Assembly (NCBI GenBank): GCA_022704725.1
Contig: JAKJFV010000074.1
Location: 1-7,420 of the forward strand
Direction of reading: 5' to 3'
Length of the DNA: 7,420 nucleotides
From: Spirochaetota bacterium
Lineage (GTDB): Bacteria > Spirochaetota > Spirochaetia > Treponematales > Treponemataceae
Shown piece by piece: positions 5,318 to 7,420 of the stretch; the first letter of the stretch is position 1, and each line of letters begins with the position of its first letter. The position numbers and the translations under genes are program-made. The notes under the pieces were generated by a model, which was given only the letters and a program-made list of their open reading frames with translations, was not told the origin of the DNA and ran no database searches.

Positions 5318-6531
5318 AATTTCCAGCCGATATTAATATACGGGTATACTAGGCTTGGTATAGGATTTCCAACTTGATTTTCGCTGCCAAATACCAGAAG
5401 GTAGTCTGCTCCGAGTGCTGCAAAAAGATTTTTTGTTATCATATATTGTGCATATATACCTGTTGATGCATTGATGTACATAGTGGATATATACGGGGAG
5501 GCTGCGTTGTTCGGATAAATGTATTGTACATTATGAACAAATGTTACACCAGCTCCGATTTTTCCTGCAATAAAAAACTTTTTCTTAATAATTGGAAACT
5601 GATACAGCGCACTGATCACTGCATTTGAGAAAAAGCCTGCTATGCTGTATTTTTCCTGTTCATGGGCAAAGTGGAGAAAGTTTCCATATACCTCTGCTCC
5701 AAAATAACCGAATGATTTTTTAATGAAGACAGGGCTTATTCTGCCGTTACACGATAATAGGTGACCGGTATTACCAGATATGTTCTGAAATAATTCAGAT
5801 ATAAATAATCCCGGGGCCCATCCTGCGCTGAGGTAAATATCAGTTGGATCCTGGTACTGTACCTGTAGTCCGGGAATGTGTGATTCCAAGCCGCCCGGAT
5901 TTTTAACGTGAAGAGTATAGCGTCCTTCATTAAAAGAATCGGAATTTACTGAAATTTTCAGTCGTGAAAAATCGCTGTTTACTTCAATTACCTGACCGTT
6001 AATTCTTCCTAAGAGAGAACTATCTTCCGGTAAAAAATAATAAAGTGCATCAGTCTTAAGATTAATACCGTTTATTGAAACAGTAATGTCCTCTGTATCA
6101 TCCAAATAAAAATTTCTAGGGGAGAATGACTGAATTTGGGGAATTTCTGCTTTAAGAATAACAATACTAATCCAGTCTGACGTTGAGTCAAGCCGGTCGA
6201 GCAGGTTGTATACATGCACGCGGTAGCGGTATTCTCCATTCGTTAAGGTAACTTCAATAAAGTTTTCTTCTGTTGCTAAAAGTACGAGAGGCTCAAATGA
6301 ATCACCCTTTTTAATTTCCAACTCAACTTCATAGCGCAAAACGTATTCAAGGTATTGCCATTCCAATTTTTGAATAAAGATTTCTTCACCGTCTTCTGTT
6401 TTTTTCAAATAGTAGTTCTGGGCTTCCTCATCATCTGTTTGTATATTTGCATCCGCTGTATCCTGTGCTGAAAGGGATACAAATAAAAAGAGAATAATCA
6501 GTATTAGGATACAGCGCTTGTTATCTGCCAT
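5314..6531 (-). CDS. Exported FN3/TIG-domain protein with C-terminal outer-membrane barrel
   Basis: A 405-residue protein of unknown function with a clear architecture. A signal peptide occupies residues 1-22 (basic MADNKR, hydrophobic core CILILIILFLFVSL, cleavage after LSA). An acidic linker follows to about 45, then a fibronectin-III-like module (about 52-124, with NGEYRYRVHVYN), an IPT/TIG-like Ig fold (about 129-227, IQSFSPRNFYLDD...GINL...EGRYTLHVKNPGG), and about 175 residues of alternating aromatic/small strands ending in INIGWKF. The terminal Phe and aromatic strand are typical of outer-membrane beta-barrels, so the Ig modules would sit in the periplasm or at the surface, attached to a barrel of perhaps eight strands. 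Domain calls rest on residue pattern, not a search. The start at 6531 overlaps the previous gene by 11 bases (translational coupling), with AGGGA shortly upstream. Confidence 0.85.
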   Translation of the reverse strand: MADNKRCILILIILFLFVSLSAQDTADANIQTDDEEAQNYYLKKTEDGEEIFIQKLEWQYLEYVLRYEVELEIKKGDSFEPLVLLATEENFIEVTLTNGEYRYRVHVYNLLDRLDSTSDWISIVILKAEIPQIQSFSPRNFYLDDTEDITVSINGINLKTDALYYFLPEDSSLLGRINGQVIEVNSDFSRLKISVNSDSFNEGRYTLHVKNPGGLESHIPGLQVQYQDPTDIYLSAGWAPGLFISELFQNISGNTGHLLSCNGRISPVFIKKSFGYFGAEVYGNFLHFAHEQEKYSIAGFFSNAVISALYQFPIIKKKFFIAGKIGAGVTFVHNVQYIYPNNAASPYISTMYINASTGIYAQYMITKNLFAALGADYLLVFGSENQVGNPIPSLVYPYINIGWKF

Positions 6532-7420
6532 ACATTGTCCCTGGATCCTTAATTATTGGCGCTCCAATTTTCGGAATAGTAATGGTAAATGAAGAAGACA
6601 GTTTTCTTCCTCTTTGCTCAAAAAAACCGTCGGAAGCCTGTGCTACAGCCTCAACTTCCCACGTGTATGTACCGTTTTCCAATAGAGAAATATCATCAAT
6701 AATAAACGATGTTGCGGTAATTATATCAGTTTGTGAAATTATTTGCCCGTCTTTCAGCAAGATAAAATAATAACCGGTTGCATTCGCTGTTTTTGACCAT
6801 GAAATATTTATTGCGGGGTTTTTTCGTATCTCTGCAGGCCCGAAAACCGCAGAGGGTAATGGTTCTATGACCTTGGGCGCGCTTAATAGCGGAACAGGTA
6901 ATACGGTAAAGGAATAAGTGTTTTCTGCTGTTATATTTAATGAATCGTAGGAAAGACCCTGCACGATCCAATAATAAGTGCCTTCTTTAAGGCGTGTAAG
7001 AGTAAAAGAAGTTTTGTTGTCCTTTGAATCATAAAGAACAGCGGAGCCTGAAGCAGTGAGAGGATTCCGTGTCCTGCTTACAATTACACGGGATGATAAT
7101 ACCTCGTCCTCGGAAGACCAATTGAAGGTGACCGGTGTACGAAGCGATTTTAAACCGTCAAGCCGGGCGCCGTTAGAGGGGCTTTTTAACTCAATTGGTT
7201 TTAGAACCCTGAGCGTAAATGTATCTTGTGTTATTAAGCCTGTACGCCTTGTGGAGCTAAGGCTTTCTTCTGCAAAGGCCTGTACTGACCACGTATAAGC
7301 GCCTTCTTCCTGCAGCCCCATTGGTACCTGTATAGAGGTGTCTGTCAGATATGTGTTTTCGAAGAGAATTGTCCCGCTGTCCTTTGAATCGAACAGTTTA
7401 AATTGATAGTAATCGGCATT
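6521..7420 (-). CDS. Fibronectin-III-like repeat protein (5' end cut by window edge)
   Basis: The C-terminal 299 residues of a longer protein; the frame is open to the window edge, and the first ATG seen (7321) lies inside a repeat, so it is not the true start. The visible part is three beta-sandwich modules of about 75-105 residues, each ending in a variant of (E/N)GxYxWxVxA: EGAYTWSVQAF, EGTYYWIVQGL and NGTYTWEVEAV. No catalytic motif is visible. The product ends in a short tail (IGAPIIKDPGTMYGR). In spirochaetes such repeats commonly follow a FecR- or LysM-like N-terminal part; that part would lie outside the window and is not claimed. It overlaps the downstream barrel gene by 11 bases, and that protein carries a similar FN3-like module, so the two probably work in the same envelope structure. 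Export is inferred only. Confidence 0.85.
   Translation of the reverse strand, partial: NADYYQFKLFDSKDSGTILFENTYLTDTSIQVPMGLQEEGAYTWSVQAFAEESLSSTRRTGLITQDTFTLRVLKPIELKSPSNGARLDGLKSLRTPVTFNWSSEDEVLSSRVIVSRTRNPLTASGSAVLYDSKDNKTSFTLTRLKEGTYYWIVQGLSYDSLNITAENTYSFTVLPVPLLSAPKVIEPLPSAVFGPAEIRKNPAINISWSKTANATGYYFILLKDGQIISQTDIITATSFIIDDISLLENGTYTWEVEAVAQASDGFFEQRGRKLSSSFTITIPKIGAPIIKDPGTMYGR
6572..7420 (-). repeat. Three degenerate FN3-like protein repeats
   Basis: Module 1 is about 7202-7420 (partial), module 2 about 6899-7195 and module 3 about 6572-6886. All share an ending of the type GxYxWxV followed by a hydrophobic FT(L/V/I) strand. Modules 1 and 2 also share DSKD after an aromatic residue, and at DNA level the minus-strand word GATTCAAAGGAC occurs in both (about 7379-7390 and 7018-7029). 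Otherwise the DNA copies have diverged, so this is an old duplication. Confidence 0.7.

Noticed and set aside
6582..7298. Several open frames of 62-81 codons on either strand within the FN3-repeat gene
   Set aside because: They are shadows of a long continuous repeat-protein frame, with no ribosome-binding sites or domain features.

Overview
The window is a moderately AT-rich stretch of bacterial chromosome with dense, short-spaced genes. No rRNA, tRNA, CRISPR array or insertion sequence is visible. The best guess for the host is a spirochaete of the Treponema type. The reasons are the pair of exported proteins at the right end (fibronectin-III-like repeats next to a signal-peptide/FN3/TIG/outer-membrane-barrel protein) and the general codon and base usage. 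This is inference from protein style, not a database match; a Gram-negative envelope is supported directly by the predicted barrel that ends in Phe.

Layout. (1) 1-437, minus: the N-terminal part of an Lrp/AsnC-type regulator, cut by the window edge, with its promoter facing left. (2) 603-1255, plus: a TetR-family regulator whose perfect promoter-spacer operator leaves almost no 5' leader. It is followed by a terminator-like hairpin and then a 46-bp perfect palindrome containing an exact copy of the same 22-bp operator. (3) 1363-2748, plus: a cytoplasmic GH13 alpha-amylase-type glycosidase directly behind that second operator, so the TetR protein very probably controls both itself and the glycosidase. 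(4) 2755-4753, plus: a self-contained three-gene cassette made of a YtrA-type GntR repressor, an ABC ATPase and a six-helix permease. It has its own TTGACA promoter overlapping a long inverted repeat and ends at a strong intrinsic terminator. (5) 4781-5317, plus: a zinc-ribbon Nudix hydrolase with a perfect TATAAT just 7 bases before its best start codon. (6) 5314-7420, minus: two overlapping envelope genes converging on the Nudix gene, with the stop codons interleaved.

How the parts work together. There are two separate local repressor circuits. In the first, TetR binds a site between its own -35 and -10 and a matching site before the glycosidase gene, so an unknown ligand, perhaps a sugar or maltodextrin derivative, would release both. 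In the second, the YtrA-type repressor binds an AGTGTA...TACACT-type inverted repeat at its own promoter and so controls an ABC exporter or envelope-stress transporter. The minus-strand pair is translationally coupled and looks like a cell-envelope structural unit. The Lrp/AsnC gene and the TetR gene are divergent and share about 200 bp of control region.

The most notable points are the 46-bp perfect palindrome with its duplicated core, the two genes that look leaderless (TetR and Nudix), and the FN3/TIG/barrel fusion coupled to an FN3-repeat protein. I did not find a clearly new defence or mobile system.
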